Source of the DNA: Gemmatimonadota bacterium
GTDB lineage: Bacteria; Latescibacterota; UBA2968; GCA-2709665
Length of the DNA: 64,000 nucleotides
NCBI GenBank assembly: GCA_028877215.1
Contig: JAPPFJ010000003.1
Location: forward strand, 62,001-126,000
Direction: 5' to 3'
Positions 63,198 through 64,000 of this stretch are shown piece after piece (position 1 is the first letter of the stretch; every line of letters starts with the position of its first letter). The translations under genes were made by a program, and so were the position numbers. The notes under the pieces are model-generated. The model was not told the origin of the DNA. It ran no database searches and worked only from the letters and a program-made list of their open reading frames with translations.

Positions 63198-64000
63198 TCA
63201 GCGGGCAGGTCGGTCCCCGTCTCCCCCTCCCAGCTCCTTGAGGCATGTGTCGACGACGACGTCGCTGGTGGTCGCTTCGGCCGTGATGACGCGGGTGGCG
63301 CCCGCGACGCGCAGTGAGCTCTCGTCCATGTCGTACAGGGTGCGCGCGATGATGGGGGCGTCCGGAGCCGCGCGGCGAATCGCGCGGACGGCGATTTCGG
63401 TTGCGCGGGTGTCATTGATCGTGACTACAACCAGGCGCGCGTCCCCGCAGCCGAGTTCTTCGAGGACTTCCGTCTGGGTCACGTCGCCGTACACCGCCAG
63501 GTCTCCTGCCGCATGCGCCCTGCGGACGTTGTCCACGTTGACGTCGACCGCGACGCAGGCAAATCCCGCGTCCCGGGCCGCGTGGCAGACCTCTCTGCCT
63601 GCCCTGCCGTATCCGGCGACGATCACGTGGTCGCTGTGCGGTTCGTGCGTGTCGATTCCGGGAGGCTCGGCGTCCAGAATCCGGTTGAGCCACGGAATAC
63701 GGGTGACACCCAGCGCCAGGTGAGGGGCGAAGGCAATCGCGATAGGTGTGAGCAGCATGGACAGGATGATCGCCAGGAGGAGGTTGTGGGACAGTCCGGC
63801 ATCGAGAAGGGCCGTCCCCGAGGCCGCGTTCAGCAGGACGAACGAGAATTCGCCGATCTGACACAGAGTCGCGGCGGACTGGATCGCGACGCGGAGCGGA
63901 AGCCGGAGGATCAGGCCCATCACGAATACGATGACGAATTTGCCAACCAGAATCAGTCCGCACAGCCCGAGCGTCGGTAGCAGATGCGCAAGTACATCCG
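63198..64000 (-). CDS. Kef-type cation:proton antiporter, C-terminal part
   Basis: The frame runs off the right edge; about 266 residues are visible. They include the end of a CPA2 antiporter membrane domain (LRVAIQSAATLCQIGEFSFVLLNAAS, LLLAIILSMLLTPIAIAFAP) and a complete TrkA-N (RCK) domain: DHVIVAGYGRAGREVCHAARDAGFACVAVDVN, AVYGDVTQTEVLEELGCGDARLVVVTIND. This is the KefB/KefC arrangement, in which a nucleotide-binding RCK domain gates K+ or Na+/H+ exchange in the inner membrane. Confidence 0.9.
   Translation of the reverse strand, partial: DVLAHLLPTLGLCGLILVGKFVIVFVMGLILRLPLRVAIQSAATLCQIGEFSFVLLNAASGTALLDAGLSHNLLLAIILSMLLTPIAIAFAPHLALGVTRIPWLNRILDAEPPGIDTHEPHSDHVIVAGYGRAGREVCHAARDAGFACVAVDVNVDNVRRAHAAGDLAVYGDVTQTEVLEELGCGDARLVVVTINDTRATEIAVRAIRRAAPDAPIIARTLYDMDESSLRVAGATRVITAEATTSDVVVDTCLKELGGGDGDRPAR

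Noticed and set aside
63176..63198. GC-rich inverted repeat at the end of the Kef-type gene as a terminator
   Set aside because: The minus strand has no T-run after the hairpin.
1..64000. CRISPR arrays, tRNA or rRNA genes
   Set aside because: No regularly spaced repeats and no tRNA- or rRNA-like stretches were found by eye; a covariance-model scan would be needed to exclude a tRNA fully.

Overview
The window looks like part of a GC-rich Gram-negative bacterial chromosome. Lipoprotein signals, HflKC and secreted proteins support the Gram-negative reading. The mix of phytanoyl-CoA dioxygenase, Gfo/Idh/MocA dehydrogenase, TIM-barrel sugar isomerase, L-rhamnose isomerase, heparinase-like lyase, NIPSNAP and ankyrin proteins resembles uncultured carbohydrate-degrading lineages such as Latescibacterota or Poribacteria. 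That placement is inference from gene content. I saw no rRNA, tRNA, CRISPR array, integrase or transposase.

Layout. 1-15 kb: small-molecule and sugar metabolism (partial sugar isomerase, FAD oxidoreductase, rhamnose isomerase, amidohydrolase, PhyH, Gfo/Idh), a Doc-type toxin-antitoxin pair, a PiT-like membrane protein, a phosphoesterase-ankyrin open frame and a Fic protein. 15.6-23.7 kb: an XRE regulator, then a tight six-gene minus-strand operon in visibly more AT-rich DNA. In transcription order it encodes a GNAT-like/ABC-ATPase fusion, a HerA-like ATPase, an unrecognised 378-aa protein, a HARE-HTH-like protein, a PLD-family protein and an AAA+ ATPase. This is the best candidate for an undescribed DNA-modification or defence system. 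24-35 kb: heparinase-like lyase, membrane protein, second ankyrin protein, YfcE-like phosphoesterase, VOC and GNAT proteins, a MATE exporter and a paired M16 peptidase operon. 35-42.5 kb: a HepT/MntA module whose HepT carries a nonsense codon, an SRAP protein, and the imuA-imuB-dnaE2 mutagenesis cassette with a palindrome in its promoter. 42.5-46.6 kb: a large SLBB/G-box-like/CAP lipoprotein, a small membrane protein and a third ankyrin protein. 47-53.6 kb: housekeeping genes (recG, a PfkB kinase, hflK, hflC, a membrane metallopeptidase, coaE). 53.6-59 kb: a second cluster of Fic/toxin-type genes (Fic under a three-operator promoter, HicAB, a HigA-SIR2 fusion, a RelE-like pair). 59-64 kb: a Sel1-repeat protein, an FtsX/MacB-type permease behind a sigma-54-type promoter, and a partial Kef-type transporter.

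Themes. Toxin and Fic modules are dense: Doc, two Fic proteins, HepT/MntA, HicAB, HigA-SIR2 and a RelE-like pair. Several have promoter palindromes that suggest autoregulation. SRAP plus imuA-imuB-dnaE2 form a DNA-damage group. Two families of intergenic hairpin or repeat elements recur at gene ends.
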